Source of the DNA: a virus
Virus record (IMG/VR): IMGVR_UViG_3300025674_000054
Span: 1 to 54,439 of that record
Direction: 5' to 3' (one strand)
DNA length: 54,439 nt
Below the pieces are notes generated by a model, which made no database searches, had not been told where the DNA came from, and worked only from the letters and a program-made list of their open reading frames with translations. Made by a program: the position numbers and the translations under genes. Numbering within the stretch: the stretch's first letter is position 1; every line of letters begins with the position of its first letter. Shown here in pieces: positions 1-7,142 of this stretch.

Positions 1-411
1 ACTATAGGTGCCATTACTATATTGATTTGGTATAATTTTCTACATTGGTTATTTTATAGGGTCTAGTTCTACACAAGTGTGACCAACTAGGGTACAAACC
101 TAACCAACGGTTAGTTGACTAACTGTATTGGTTACGGTTCTATATGTTGTATATGACCCTAAACTGTGGAGTGACTGTTCTAAATGCAAGTGGGTGTTAA
201 CCCCTTTACACCGCGCTCCAACCCCTTTCGACTCGACGAGTATATATTTGTGAACACCGCAATGTTCATAGGTGATCATAACGTTTCACTTGGGGATACT
301 GCAATGAAACATTAGTGACATTGAATATTTAACAATTCAGTTAAAATAATGTATAAAAAATTTGGATACATGAGTGGGGGTTCGTATATTTACGTGTTGA
401 TAATTAAGGTT
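1..411. other. Non-coding region at the left edge
   Basis: I see no credible coding frame here. The stretch contains short inverted and direct repeats: GTTTCA at 283-288 against TGAAAC at 305-310, GGTGT against ACACC around 194-212, and a direct repeat AACCCCTTT at 199-207 and 220-228. A perfect TATATTTG lies at 243-250 but has no TG box at the spacing used by the other promoters. The sequence is less A-rich than the neighbouring genes. Its role is unknown; regulatory or structural-RNA DNA is possible. Confidence 0.5.
361..392 (+). promoter_or_regulatory. Bacteroidota-type promoter, TTTGG box plus TTCGTATATTTA
   Basis: TTTGG at 361-365 and TTCGTATATTTA at 381-392 give TTTG-N20-TATATTTA, close to the Bacteroidota -33/-7 consensus. 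The same spacing recurs at seven other places in the window. It lies about 20 nt before the small ORF at 412. Confidence 0.65.
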
Positions 412-510
412 ATGGTTGAATTAAATAAATTGATTGAGCAATACAATAACGATGAAATTACGTTTGATGAGTATCATGCGGGATTAGATCGTATTGGTTG
501 GATGAAATAA
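412..510 (+). CDS. Small hypothetical protein, 32 aa
   Basis: A 33-codon frame starting MVELNKLIEQ and ending GLDRIGWMK. It has a promoter-like element 20 nt upstream and the start context AAGGTTATG, which also precedes the genes at 3609 and 46983; that context is the main reason to believe it is translated. The product is predicted to be a short amphipathic helical peptide rich in Asp, Glu, Asn and Ile. No family is recognised. It could instead be a leader peptide for the structured RNA that follows (511-777). Confidence 0.5.
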   Translation: MVELNKLIEQYNNDEITFDEYHAGLDRIGWMK

Positions 511-777
511 TAAATATCAGACATATTAAATGTTACGGTGGTAATCCTTACCGCGGTGACACTTCCTTACGTGTACCTTACTACCCCCTTATTACATACT
601 GAATGCATACTTACTACCACCGTTGGCCATACCGCCGTACGCACATATAATACTATAATACCACGCGCGTTGATGTCCATATAGCGTGTATATGCAAAGA
701 AAAGGGTGTAGGGCCATTTATGAATCGAACACGAATCTATACCTCGGATTGTATATACTTATATTTAGGAAATAATT
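511..777 (+). other. Non-coding, potentially structured transcript region
   Basis: No coding frame is supported. ACGGTGGTA at 535-543 is perfectly complementary to TACCACCGT at 615-623. The same left arm can instead form a local hairpin, 538-544 with 548-554, around a TCC loop. An ACCGCGGT palindrome lies at 550-557. The region runs from the small ORF to the terminator at 778-801, so a transcript from the 381 promoter would carry it. It is a candidate ncRNA or regulatory 3' region; function unknown. Confidence 0.4.
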
Positions 778-801
778 AGCCCCCAATTAAGGGGGCTTTT
801 T
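778..801 (+). terminator. Rho-independent terminator
   Basis: A 7-bp GC-rich stem, AGCCCCC with GGGGGCT, around the loop AATTAA, followed by a run of T on the plus strand. The minus-strand operon ends at 884 and could also use the stem, but its downstream T-tract is weaker. The orientation best fits the end of a plus-strand transcript from 381 onward. Confidence 0.85.
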
Positions 802-883
802 CCATTTAACGCCAAATGTTAAAAATAGTAAAATGGCAACCTTCTTTTTTTAAAACCTCTTTGGCGTCGAGGAAAATATATAC

Positions 884-1486
884 TTATTCTATATAATCTT
901 GGAATACTTTTACGGCATCATCCCAATACAAATAACCATTATCATTACCTATAATAAAACATAAAGTCCATCTACCTACATTTGTAGGATTATATGATGA
1001 ATGGAATGTACCTACGTTTACTAAACTTGGTTTGTTTGTGTTTGCTTCATATATTAATTTGCAATCTTCTTCTTTCAACCTTATACTTCTATGTTGTAAG
1101 TAAGTATCCTTTAAACCAGAAAGTGCTTGGGTATCTTCATTACTCAATTCATTATCAAATTGATCATTATATTCTTTTTCATGATCAAAATTTAAAGGTT
1201 CCCACCACCTAGTAGTCCCTTCAGGTGGCCCATAAGAAATATTAATTTTAACATGATTATCTAACTCAGAATTATCTATATGAATAGGAAGTGATTTACC
1301 CCCAGGGGTAAAAAACACTTCAGTATTTAAAATACGTAAATTAAATTTATTTATAAAACTCTCTATTTGAGGATCAACATGATAAGGAATATGTTGATGT
1401 TTTAACTCTTTTAATGGAATATTACATATAGGAGGTTTTGTAATTTTAAAAGGTAAATTAAGATATCTATGATATATATTATTCAT
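884..1486 (-). CDS. 2-oxoglutarate/Fe(II) oxygenase-like protein
   Basis: A 200-residue protein with the metal-binding pattern of the 2-oxoglutarate-dependent dioxygenase fold: H69-x-D71 in LPIHIDNS, a distal H162 in GTFHSSYNP, and R172 ten residues later as the likely 2-oxoglutarate ligand. The start at 1486 is preferred over an upstream in-frame ATG at 1522, because it overlaps the stop of the preceding gene (translational coupling) and follows a GAAGAAG stretch. It is the last gene of a four-gene minus-strand operon whose preceding gene also looks like a 2OG oxygenase. The substrate cannot be told; protein or nucleotide hydroxylation are options. Confidence 0.6.
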   Translation of the reverse strand: MNNIYHRYLNLPFKITKPPICNIPLKELKHQHIPYHVDPQIESFINKFNLRILNTEVFFTPGGKSLPIHIDNSELDNHVKINISYGPPEGTTRWWEPLNFDHEKEYNDQFDNELSNEDTQALSGLKDTYLQHRSIRLKEEDCKLIYEANTNKPSLVNVGTFHSSYNPTNVGRWTLCFIIGNDNGYLYWDDAVKVFQDYIE

Positions 1487-2288
1487 CTTCTTCAATTTGA
1501 GGTTTAATATAACCCAAAGCAATACCTAACTCATTTTTTCTTTCCTCCGTTGTTTCCCTAGAGTAATATTCACTTACCATTTTCATTAGTTCCTCATCCG
1601 ATATTACATCATTAACAGTATTATTTCTTAGATTTTGAGTTTGCATTTTTGAAGCATATGGATAAAACTTATCCTCATCAAACACGCTTGATCTATTCCA
1701 CATCGGATTCTCCTCTATCGGTTTACAATCTGGATGCATCCAACCTTTCTTTTTAACTATTTCCTCATCCACATAATGTCCTATGCTAATCATGATACGA
1801 TCTTTTTCCCCTTCAATTTTAGTAGTACCATGTAAATTCAACCCAGCTAAACATAACCATACTTCATTTTCCTCCACACCTAATGTTTCTCCAGATATAA
1901 TAGGTAATCCACCTTTAGTAGGTTTTTGGATCATAAAATTAAATCTAACATTGATTTTACCTTTACGATTAGCATCTCTATGTGGGGTAACTTCTTTACC
2001 TTCAGATTGCCAACTAACCATATAACCAAATTCATCTAATGGGGTATCTCTATCTAAACCATAATGGTCTAAAATTATATGATCAATTTCCTCAATAGCA
2101 TCAACATCAATCCCTACATATCTAATTTGATCAAAATCTTCTTTCCAAAAATTCTTCGATCTCATATTATCGGGTTGATTTTCCGGAGGTGGTGGTAAAT
2201 ATGTCTCTCTATTTTCCTTAGAAGACATCCAATCTCGTATATACGTAGTTAATTCCTTGTCAATAAATAAGCCTTTTGGTTTACTCAA
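1479..2288 (-). CDS. 2-oxoglutarate/Fe(II) oxygenase-like protein
   Basis: A 269-residue protein with H103-x-D105 (VTPHRDANRKG), H153 (LNLHGTTKIEG) and R164 (EKDRIMISIGHYV), the HxD...H...R arrangement of Fe(II)/2-oxoglutarate dioxygenases. The core occupies roughly residues 85-175; the C-terminal 90 residues are charged and helical. It overlaps both neighbours by 8 bp, consistent with a coupled operon. The family assignment rests on the motif and its spacing. It is not an obvious relative of AlkB or PhyH, and the substrate is unknown. Confidence 0.65.
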   Translation of the reverse strand: MSKPKGLFIDKELTTYIRDWMSSKENRETYLPPPPENQPDNMRSKNFWKEDFDQIRYVGIDVDAIEEIDHIILDHYGLDRDTPLDEFGYMVSWQSEGKEVTPHRDANRKGKINVRFNFMIQKPTKGGLPIISGETLGVEENEVWLCLAGLNLHGTTKIEGEKDRIMISIGHYVDEEIVKKKGWMHPDCKPIEENPMWNRSSVFDEDKFYPYASKMQTQNLRNNTVNDVISDEELMKMVSEYYSRETTEERKNELGIALGYIKPQIEEDE

Positions 2289-2607
2289 AATTTATATCTT
2301 CGTTATTAATAATTTTTTCTATATCCATAAAAACAGTTTTACTGTTTAATGTTCCTTTATAATACCCATTTTCAAAATAAGCTATAGTTGGGTAATACCT
2401 TATTGATCTAGGATATAACATACTTGATTTTGGGAAAGTTCTTGCATCCACATAAACCATAGGAAGTAACCCACTTATTTCCCTTAACATAGGCTTTATC
2501 TGCTTACACCCCTTACAAGTTCTAGAACCAAAAATCACCAATAATTTTGGTGCTGTTATAAAACTAGATAAATTATCCCTAGTTAATTCAATAAAATTTG
2601 TATTCAT
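2281..2607 (-). CDS. Thioredoxin-like protein
   Basis: A 108-residue thioredoxin-fold protein with the redox pair C31-K-G-C34 after a beta strand (LLVIFGSRT) and the cis-proline P73 in YYPTIAYFENG. The length is that of a single-domain thioredoxin. It could reduce a phage or host partner. Operon partners are two oxygenase-like proteins downstream and a membrane-anchored coiled coil upstream. The CKGC active site differs from the CGPC of classical thioredoxins, so an exchange or glutaredoxin-like role is possible. Confidence 0.8.
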   Translation of the reverse strand: MNTNFIELTRDNLSSFITAPKLLVIFGSRTCKGCKQIKPMLREISGLLPMVYVDARTFPKSSMLYPRSIRYYPTIAYFENGYYKGTLNSKTVFMDIEKIINNEDINFE

Positions 2608-3015
2608 TTAATACCTATTTAAAAAATTAGGATCTTGCCCTAATGCCTTTAAATTACTTTTTAACTGTTGAATTTCATTAATATTATTTGAAACAGTACT
2701 TGTTAATGATTTATTACTATCCGAAACCTTACCGTTTATAACATTTATAAATTCTTCTAATTCGCTTACCCTTTTATTTATCTCAGAAACAGACTCATAT
2801 TGATCTTTTTCCATATTCGCCTGAATGTCATTTATCAAAACATTTACATCCTGAAAATCCTGTTTAAATTCCTCATATCTAATAGAGGAGATATTCGATT
2901 GTGATTGATATCGCGCCAGTAAATCCGTATGTGAAGACTTTACCATACGTAATAATTTAACCCCATATAATATTCCAACAGATAAAACCCCACTTATAAA
3001 GTATAATATTTCCAT
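2608..3015 (-). CDS. Membrane-anchored coiled-coil protein, unknown function
   Basis: A 135-residue protein with one N-terminal hydrophobic helix (about residues 3-20, ILYFISGVLSVGILYGV), then K/R residues, then about 90 residues of heptad-like coiled coil. The topology is probably N-terminal anchor with a cytoplasmic coiled coil. It is the first gene of the minus-strand operon, 18 nt from a Bacteroidota-type promoter. No family is recognised; the gene at 8097 has a similar plan. Confidence 0.6.
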   Translation of the reverse strand: MEILYFISGVLSVGILYGVKLLRMVKSSHTDLLARYQSQSNISSIRYEEFKQDFQDVNVLINDIQANMEKDQYESVSEINKRVSELEEFINVINGKVSDSNKSLTSTVSNNINEIQQLKSNLKALGQDPNFLNRY

Positions 3016-3032
3016 TTTTCTACATTTTGATA

Positions 3033-3062
3033 CAATATACGAACATTTATTATTGGGTCCAC
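3033..3062 (-). promoter_or_regulatory. Bacteroidota-type promoter for the minus-strand operon
   Basis: On the minus strand GTGG (3062-3059) precedes TTCGTATATTG (3043-3033) with the same 19-nt register seen at the plus-strand sites. It is 18 nt upstream of the start at 3015. The plus strand of this 155-bp divergent gap carries a different, late-type motif. Confidence 0.65.
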
Positions 3063-3150
3063 ATAATTTTTGTAATCTTCTTGTAATCGAGTAGTATATA
3101 CGGATAGATAGATGTGGATATGTAGAAGAGAAAAGGACGTCTTTTTCATA

Positions 3151-3163
3151 TATTTATAATAAA
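3151..3163 (+). promoter_or_regulatory. Late-type motif TATTTATAATAAA
   Basis: Exact copy of the 13-mer, 7 nt before the start at 3171. It lacks a TG box at the -33 spacing, so it looks like a different promoter class, possibly for the gp55-like sigma factor. Confidence 0.6.
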
Positions 3164-3170
3164 ATTTAAA

Positions 3171-3527
3171 ATGGCATCTTACACAGCAGAACAATTATAT
3201 GGAGAAGGAACACCTATAGAGGCTTTAACTGGGGGAGTTTCGTATGTTTTTACTATTACAAATACCACTAGTACTGGATCCGCTTATTTTACGGTTGAAA
3301 CCGTTAAAAATTATAGTGGTTCAAATGCTGGGGCCCCTACTAATGCTTTAGGTTCTTATGCTTCATTTTCCGATATTGATCAAAATACTTTAATTACGTC
3401 ATCTTATATTTCTTCTGTTGTAGTACCTGGCGGTGGAGGAGTATACCAATTTACTCCTGATGCTACTGTTGCTGTTAGTTCTTCTATGTTAAGAGGGACT
3501 GGTGGGATATCTCTTACTATTTCTTAA
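3171..3527 (+). CDS. Hypothetical protein, probably structural
   Basis: A 118-residue protein rich in Thr, Ser, Gly and Ala, predicted to be mostly beta strand, starting MASYTAEQLYGEG and ending GGISLTIS. No signal peptide, membrane segment or catalytic motif is visible. The late-type motif just upstream and the composition, similar to that of the tail proteins, suggest a virion component such as a small decoration or fibre protein. This is inference from context only. Confidence 0.55.
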   Translation: MASYTAEQLYGEGTPIEALTGGVSYVFTITNTTSTGSAYFTVETVKNYSGSNAGAPTNALGSYASFSDIDQNTLITSSYISSVVVPGGGGVYQFTPDATVAVSSSMLRGTGGISLTIS

Positions 3528-3530
3528 AAT

Positions 3531-3576
3531 CTCCTGCGTACTTATTTGGCTACCCAGGAGATCGTTCGTATATTTA
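3531..3576 (+). promoter_or_regulatory. Hairpin fused to a Bacteroidota-type promoter
   Basis: CTCCTG (3531-3536) pairs with CAGGAG (3555-3560). Inside lies TTTGGCTACCCAGG, whose TTTGG (3545-3549) is the -33 box for TTCGTATATTTA at 3565-3576. The element ends the gene at 3527 and begins the one at 3609. Similar cassettes occur at 3966-4002 and 46922-46953. Confidence 0.6.
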
Positions 3577-3608
3577 GCCATAGTTAAAAAGTTAAAATAA
3601 TAAAGGTT

Positions 3609-3953
3609 ATGACAAGTACAGAAGTTAAAAATTTCAGAAGTGATTTTCAAAATGCAGTTACTCAATTGCAAAACAAGTATGGTGTTAACATTAATACAGG
3701 TACTATTCGTTACACAGATAGTGAATTAAGATTTAAAGTTACCGCTCGTAAAGGTAAAGTTACTCCTAAATTAACAAAAGAAGCTTTTCAAGTAGGCGAT
3801 ACAGTTAAAATTAACCATAAAAGTGCTATTGGTAAGCAATTTAGGGTTGAGAAAATTATGACTAAAAATATTAGGGTTACAGAAATTAATCCCCCTAAAG
3901 GTCGTATTGCAGGTATGGTTAGAGTTTCACCAAGTTTATTAGAAAAACTTTAA
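3609..3953 (+). CDS. Hypothetical protein
   Basis: A 114-residue basic protein with a short N-terminal helix, then a beta-rich part around residues 60-100 containing FQVGDTVKINHK and FRVEKIM, which looks like a small SH3- or KOW-like barrel. Nucleic-acid binding is possible but not shown. It is preceded by its own host-type promoter and the start context AAAGGTTATG, and is flanked on both sides by hairpin-promoter elements, so it is probably monocistronic. No family is recognised. Confidence 0.6.
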   Translation: MTSTEVKNFRSDFQNAVTQLQNKYGVNINTGTIRYTDSELRFKVTARKGKVTPKLTKEAFQVGDTVKINHKSAIGKQFRVEKIMTKNIRVTEINPPKGRIAGMVRVSPSLLEKL

Positions 3954-3965
3954 AAGTAATACACA

Positions 3966-4002
3966 GGTAGCTTGGCTCCCCAGGCTACCTTTCGTATATT
4001 TA
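3966..4002 (+). promoter_or_regulatory. Hairpin fused to a Bacteroidota-type promoter
   Basis: GGTAGCTTGG (3966-3975) pairs with CCAGGCTACC (3980-3989) to give a 10-bp stem with a CTCC loop. The -33-like TTGG (3972-3975) is inside the stem and TTCGTATATTTA (3991-4002) follows directly. It could terminate the upstream transcript, or act as an operator, and start the DUF932 operon. Confidence 0.6.
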
Positions 4003-4029
4003 TCCAGTATTAATTATTAAAATAAAGTT

Positions 4030-4833
4030 ATGTTAGATTTATCAAATGTTGAGTTTAAAAGTTTAGAAGAGTTAAAAGAAATTACTCCTAGTATTTTTAC
4101 TAAAACCCCTTCAGGAAATGTTACTAAAAAGTATACACATATTCCTACTGATCAAGTTATTAAAGATATGGAATTACTTGGTTGGGGTGTTGTGGATGCT
4201 AAAGAAGTTAAAGCTAGAAAAGATGTTGGTTTCCAAAAACACTTAGTTGTATTTAGAAATCCTGATGTTGTTATTAATGGTGATGATGGTGATACTGTTT
4301 TCCCACAAGTATTACTTACTAATTCCCATGATGGTAAAAATGCATTCACCTTTACTGCAGGTCTTTATAGAATGATTTGTGAAAATGGTTTAGTTGTTGC
4401 TGATACTGAATTTGAAGATTTTAAGGTTAAGCATATGGGTTATGATTTTGAAACACTTCAAGATACAATTAAAGATATTGTTGGTAGTTTAGATTTAACT
4501 GTTGAGTCAATGAATAAAATGAAAGCTACCGAGTTGAATGAAAAACAAATGTTTGAATTAGCTAAATCATTCCTTGATATGAGAGTTGAAGGTTCACTTG
4601 CTAGCTATACAGATGAAGCAATTGAGGATGTTTTAGAACCACAACGTAAGCAAGATAAAGGAAATGGCTTATGGGAAGTGTTTAATAGAGTTCAAGAAAA
4701 CATTATTGAAGGTAATTTCCAATATCATGTTGGTAAAGGAGCTCCTAGACAAGCTCGTGTAATTAAGAATTTTAAACAAGATCAAGTTCTTAATAAGAAA
4801 ATGTTTAGTAAAGCTTTAGAATTTGTAGCATAA
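4030..4833 (+). CDS. DUF932 family protein
   Basis: A 267-residue protein with features of the DUF932 phage/plasmid family: an N-terminal region presenting a target (residues 30-60), the central NSHDGKNAFTFTAGLYRMIC followed by ENGLVV, and the C-terminal LWEVFNRVQENIIEG. Family members are common on plasmids and phages and of unsettled function. It is the first gene of an apparent operon (4030-5956); its stop overlaps the start of the lipoprotein gene by one base. It is read from a host-type promoter, suggesting expression before the structural genes. Confidence 0.75.
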   Translation: MLDLSNVEFKSLEELKEITPSIFTKTPSGNVTKKYTHIPTDQVIKDMELLGWGVVDAKEVKARKDVGFQKHLVVFRNPDVVINGDDGDTVFPQVLLTNSHDGKNAFTFTAGLYRMICENGLVVADTEFEDFKVKHMGYDFETLQDTIKDIVGSLDLTVESMNKMKATELNEKQMFELAKSFLDMRVEGSLASYTDEAIEDVLEPQRKQDKGNGLWEVFNRVQENIIEGNFQYHVGKGAPRQARVIKNFKQDQVLNKKMFSKALEFVA

Positions 4834-5483
4834 TGAGATTATTTATTTACATTAGTTTAGTAATTTCCCTCCTTGCGTGTAGTAAGGAGGAGATTACTTC
4901 ATCTCCATATCCATGTTTAGATGGAGATTGTGATACTTTATTCTATATTGACCCAGCAGTTTCTCCTGGGGTTTATCAAGATGAAAATGGGTATTGGCAT
5001 ATTCAACATTGGGGATATCAATATTTTACTATTAAAGGTGAATTAGATGAAATCCATCCAGATTATATTATTAATGGTACTCCTTTAGTTGAAACTATAT
5101 TCGATTCTAATTATTGGCTTTGGATAGATGGGCTTACTTTTACAGTACCTTTATATAGTGTTCTAAGTTTTTTTACTAGTGGAGATTACTTAAATCCTAT
5201 TCCTGTTGGTGATTTAACTTATACTATTGAAAATATGACTGAACTTCATCCTCCACTTAATATTGTGGGTTATGAAGTTAGTAAACATCAATGTTTAGAT
5301 TGTCCCTATACTCCTACATTATTAGGTACACGTAGTAAATACACTACATTTCCACAACAACAAATTTTCTTTGATAGTCAAATGGTAGGAGATACAGCTA
5401 CTGTATTTATAAAAACTATATTTAATACAGATATAGGACCTAAAGTTGAAGTTGAAAAAGAATTTAAAATAGTATTTGAATGA
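4833..5483 (+). CDS. Phage-encoded lipoprotein
   Basis: A 216-residue protein with a short signal peptide (RLFIYISLVISLLAC) and a lipobox ending at C16. The residues after the cysteine, S-K-E-E, resemble the K-(D/E)2 lipoprotein export signal that sends lipoproteins to the cell surface in some Bacteroidota. The mature part is beta-rich with many aromatic residues and a Cys pair (C-L-D-C) near residue 150. It would modify the surface of the infected cell; superinfection exclusion is a reasonable guess, as for other phage lipoproteins. TAATG overlap with the preceding gene. Confidence 0.7.
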   Translation: MRLFIYISLVISLLACSKEEITSSPYPCLDGDCDTLFYIDPAVSPGVYQDENGYWHIQHWGYQYFTIKGELDEIHPDYIINGTPLVETIFDSNYWLWIDGLTFTVPLYSVLSFFTSGDYLNPIPVGDLTYTIENMTELHPPLNIVGYEVSKHQCLDCPYTPTLLGTRSKYTTFPQQQIFFDSQMVGDTATVFIKTIFNTDIGPKVEVEKEFKIVFE

Positions 5484-5956
5484 GTTTAAGTAAAATTACA
5501 ACTAAGGAGGCAAAACAGTATATCCCATTAAAAGAAAATTATGGAAATACGGATTTAGAGCATGCTAGATATTTTACCCTAACACCCAGTGAAAAAGGTG
5601 ATGGATGGGAAACAGTAACGTATTATACCGATAAAAAATATGGTTTATATGCTGATAAAGGGGATGGAGATCAATGGGTTTATGTTTTATCAAACCCAAC
5701 AACCCCAGGTTTACTTAAAATAGGTTATACTAAAAAGTTACCTGAAGAAAGAGCAAAACAAATATCTGCAGCTACAGGTGTTGCTTTACCCTATAAAGTA
5801 GAATGGGCTTATCAATGTTTTAATGGTGAAACTGTTGAGCGTGAAGTACACCATAAATTAAAATCCCAAAGGGTAAATAATAGTAAAGAATTTTTCCAAA
5901 TTAGTTTGGAAGAAGCAAAAGAAGTAATTAACTTAATTGGAAATAAATTTAAATAA
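5480..5956 (+). CDS. T5orf172-like (GIY-YIG-related) domain protein
   Basis: A 158-residue protein whose C-terminal half (about 66-150) matches the T5orf172/Mug113 pattern: YVLSNPTTPGLLKIGYTKK, then ERAKQISAATGVALPYKV and ETVEREVHHKL, with a conserved Glu in the last motif and KEFFQI near the end. This fold is related to GIY-YIG nucleases and is often found next to DNA-binding domains. The N-terminal 60 residues are not recognised. It overlaps the lipoprotein gene by 4 bp. Nuclease activity is possible but not shown. Confidence 0.7.
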   Translation: MSLSKITTKEAKQYIPLKENYGNTDLEHARYFTLTPSEKGDGWETVTYYTDKKYGLYADKGDGDQWVYVLSNPTTPGLLKIGYTKKLPEERAKQISAATGVALPYKVEWAYQCFNGETVEREVHHKLKSQRVNNSKEFFQISLEEAKEVINLIGNKFK

Positions 5957-5958
5957 AA

Positions 5959-6138
5959 ATGTCGAAAGAAGAACAAAGAGCGGAATTAATTAATGATTTA
6001 ATTGCTGTTAATACAGTAATGGAAGAATTATGGAACTACCACCCAGATAATCCAGATAAAAAAGATGTAGTTACCGAATATAATACACTTCAGAATATTC
6101 AAAAGGATATTGAAAAAGAAATTGAGGAACTTAGTTAG
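5959..6138 (+). CDS. Small hypothetical protein, 59 aa
   Basis: Starts MSKEEQRAELINDL two bases after the preceding stop, so it is probably co-translated. The product is acidic and helical, ending in a charged helix IQKDIEKEIEELS; a helical hairpin or coiled coil is likely. No family is recognised. It ends 6 nt before the tRNA-Leu. Confidence 0.6.
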   Translation: MSKEEQRAELINDLIAVNTVMEELWNYHPDNPDKKDVVTEYNTLQNIQKDIEKEIEELS

Positions 6139-6144
6139 TAAATT

Positions 6145-6229
6145 ACCTTGGTGGCGGAATTGGTAGACGCGCCGGACTTAAAATCCTGTGGGCTGAAAGC
6201 TCGTGTGGGTTCGATTCCCACCCAAGGTA
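6145..6229 (+). tRNA. tRNA-Leu (anticodon UAA)
   Basis: An 85-nt class II tRNA. The acceptor stem is ACCTTGG (6145-6151) with CCAAGGT (6222-6228) and discriminator A6229. The D arm is GCGGAATTGGTAGACGC, the anticodon loop CTTAAAA, the variable arm is long, and the T arm is GTGGG-TTCGATT-CCCAC. CCA is not encoded. The anticodon stem CCGGA/TCCTG has one C-T mismatch. A phage copy would support UUA codons, frequent in this AT-rich genome. Confidence 0.95.
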
Positions 6230-6252
6230 CATATGTATAATTAAACGTTATT

Positions 6253-6597
6253 ATGTATATTTACAATGCTAAATGTTTAAGAGTTGTTGATGGGGATACT
6301 ATTGACGCTCAAGTTGATCTTGGTTTTAATACATTTAAAAAAATTAGAATTAGATTAGTAGGTATTAATACCCCAGAATCTCGTACTAGGGATTTAGAAG
6401 AAAAAGCTAGGGGATTAGCTGCTAAACAATTTGTAAAAGATATTCTTAAAAAACATAAAGATAATTTTATATTACAGTCTCAGGGTGTTGGGAAATTTGG
6501 AAGATGTTTAGGAGAAATATTTTTAGGTGATATTAAATTAAATGATTTACTAATTACAGAGGGACATGCTGTAGAATATTTTGGTGGAAAACGATGA
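6253..6597 (+). CDS. Staphylococcal-nuclease-like (SNase) protein
   Basis: A 114-residue single SNase (OB-fold) domain with the catalytic set of thermonucleases: D15 in VVDGDT, R34 and E42 in IRLVGINTPES, and R84 in GKFGRCLGEIF, matching R35/E43/R87 of the staphylococcal enzyme. It probably hydrolyses DNA or RNA in a Ca-dependent way. There is no signal peptide, so it acts in the cytoplasm and could help host DNA breakdown or nucleotide salvage. It is slightly shorter than the usual domain, ending soon after the last strand. Four bp overlap with the next gene. Confidence 0.88.
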   Translation: MYIYNAKCLRVVDGDTIDAQVDLGFNTFKKIRIRLVGINTPESRTRDLEEKARGLAAKQFVKDILKKHKDNFILQSQGVGKFGRCLGEIFLGDIKLNDLLITEGHAVEYFGGKR

Positions 6598-7019
6598 TAG
6601 ATAAAGATAAGATTTTTCAATTATTTGTTGATGGAAAGGAAATAACTGATGAAAGTACAAAAAAAGAAGTATTTGATTTTATGAATGGTCCTTTTACTAA
6701 AATTGGGATGTTTGTAAAACTTATAAAAAATCATTATGTATTCCATCAAAAATTAGAAAAATTCCTTAAAAAAGAAGAACCAAATTATAATATAGAATCT
6801 ACTAAAGAGGCTTCTGAATTTACAGTTTATAATAGAGCTTGGTACTATATTAAACATATTGATATAGATGAACCCGATTGTATTAATGCTATTATTAATT
6901 TTGATTCTGAGTTGTTTTATAATGCTTTAGATAGTGCAATATCTTATTTTGAAAGAATAGAAGAATATGAAAAATGCGCCCATCTTTATAGAATTCAGGA
7001 ACTAGTAAAAGAAATTTAA
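6594..7019 (+). CDS. Hypothetical helical protein
   Basis: A 141-residue, mostly helical, acidic protein starting MIDKDKIFQLFVDGKEI. The C-terminal half has a TPR-like look (FYNALDSAISYFERIEEYEKC). No catalytic or membrane motif is visible. It is translationally coupled to the SNase gene (ATGA overlap), so it may modulate that enzyme, but nothing in the sequence proves this. Confidence 0.6.
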   Translation: MIDKDKIFQLFVDGKEITDESTKKEVFDFMNGPFTKIGMFVKLIKNHYVFHQKLEKFLKKEEPNYNIESTKEASEFTVYNRAWYYIKHIDIDEPDCINAIINFDSELFYNALDSAISYFERIEEYEKCAHLYRIQELVKEI

Positions 7020-7026
7020 AAATTCC

Positions 7027-7057
7027 GTGACTTATTCCTTTTTTTCTCGTATATTTA
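7027..7057 (+). promoter_or_regulatory. Bacteroidota-type promoter variant
   Basis: CTCGTATATTTA (7046-7057) with GTGA at 7027-7030, the same 19-nt register as the other sites. It is flanked by the inverted repeat CCGTG (7025-7029) and CACGG (7061-7065). It would give a leader of about 75 nt, purine-rich with two GGGGG runs, before the gene at 7143. Confidence 0.5.
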
Positions 7058-7142
7058 TACCACGGGGTTTAGGAAAAAAGGGGGATAGATAAAGGATGTA
7101 AAATAGGGGGTAAAAATACCTCGGTTATAAATAAATAAAAAT

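Noticed and set aside
716-747. tRNA-like T-arm (TTCGATT) on the minus strand
   Set aside because: The flanking 5-bp stem has mismatches and no matching acceptor, D or anticodon arm could be found.
1487-1522. Upstream start for the 884 gene
   Set aside because: The extra 12 residues lie inside the upstream gene, are not needed by the fold, and the start at 1486 has better coupling and context.
994-2025. Plus-strand frames opposite the oxygenase genes
   Set aside because: Low-complexity hydrophobic translations in antisense to well-supported genes with clear motifs.
7127-7134. TATAAATA, identical to the T4 late promoter core
   Set aside because: It occurs in an A/T-rich leader directly before a start codon, is a single copy in this orientation, and the gene already has a host-type promoter; chance is likely.
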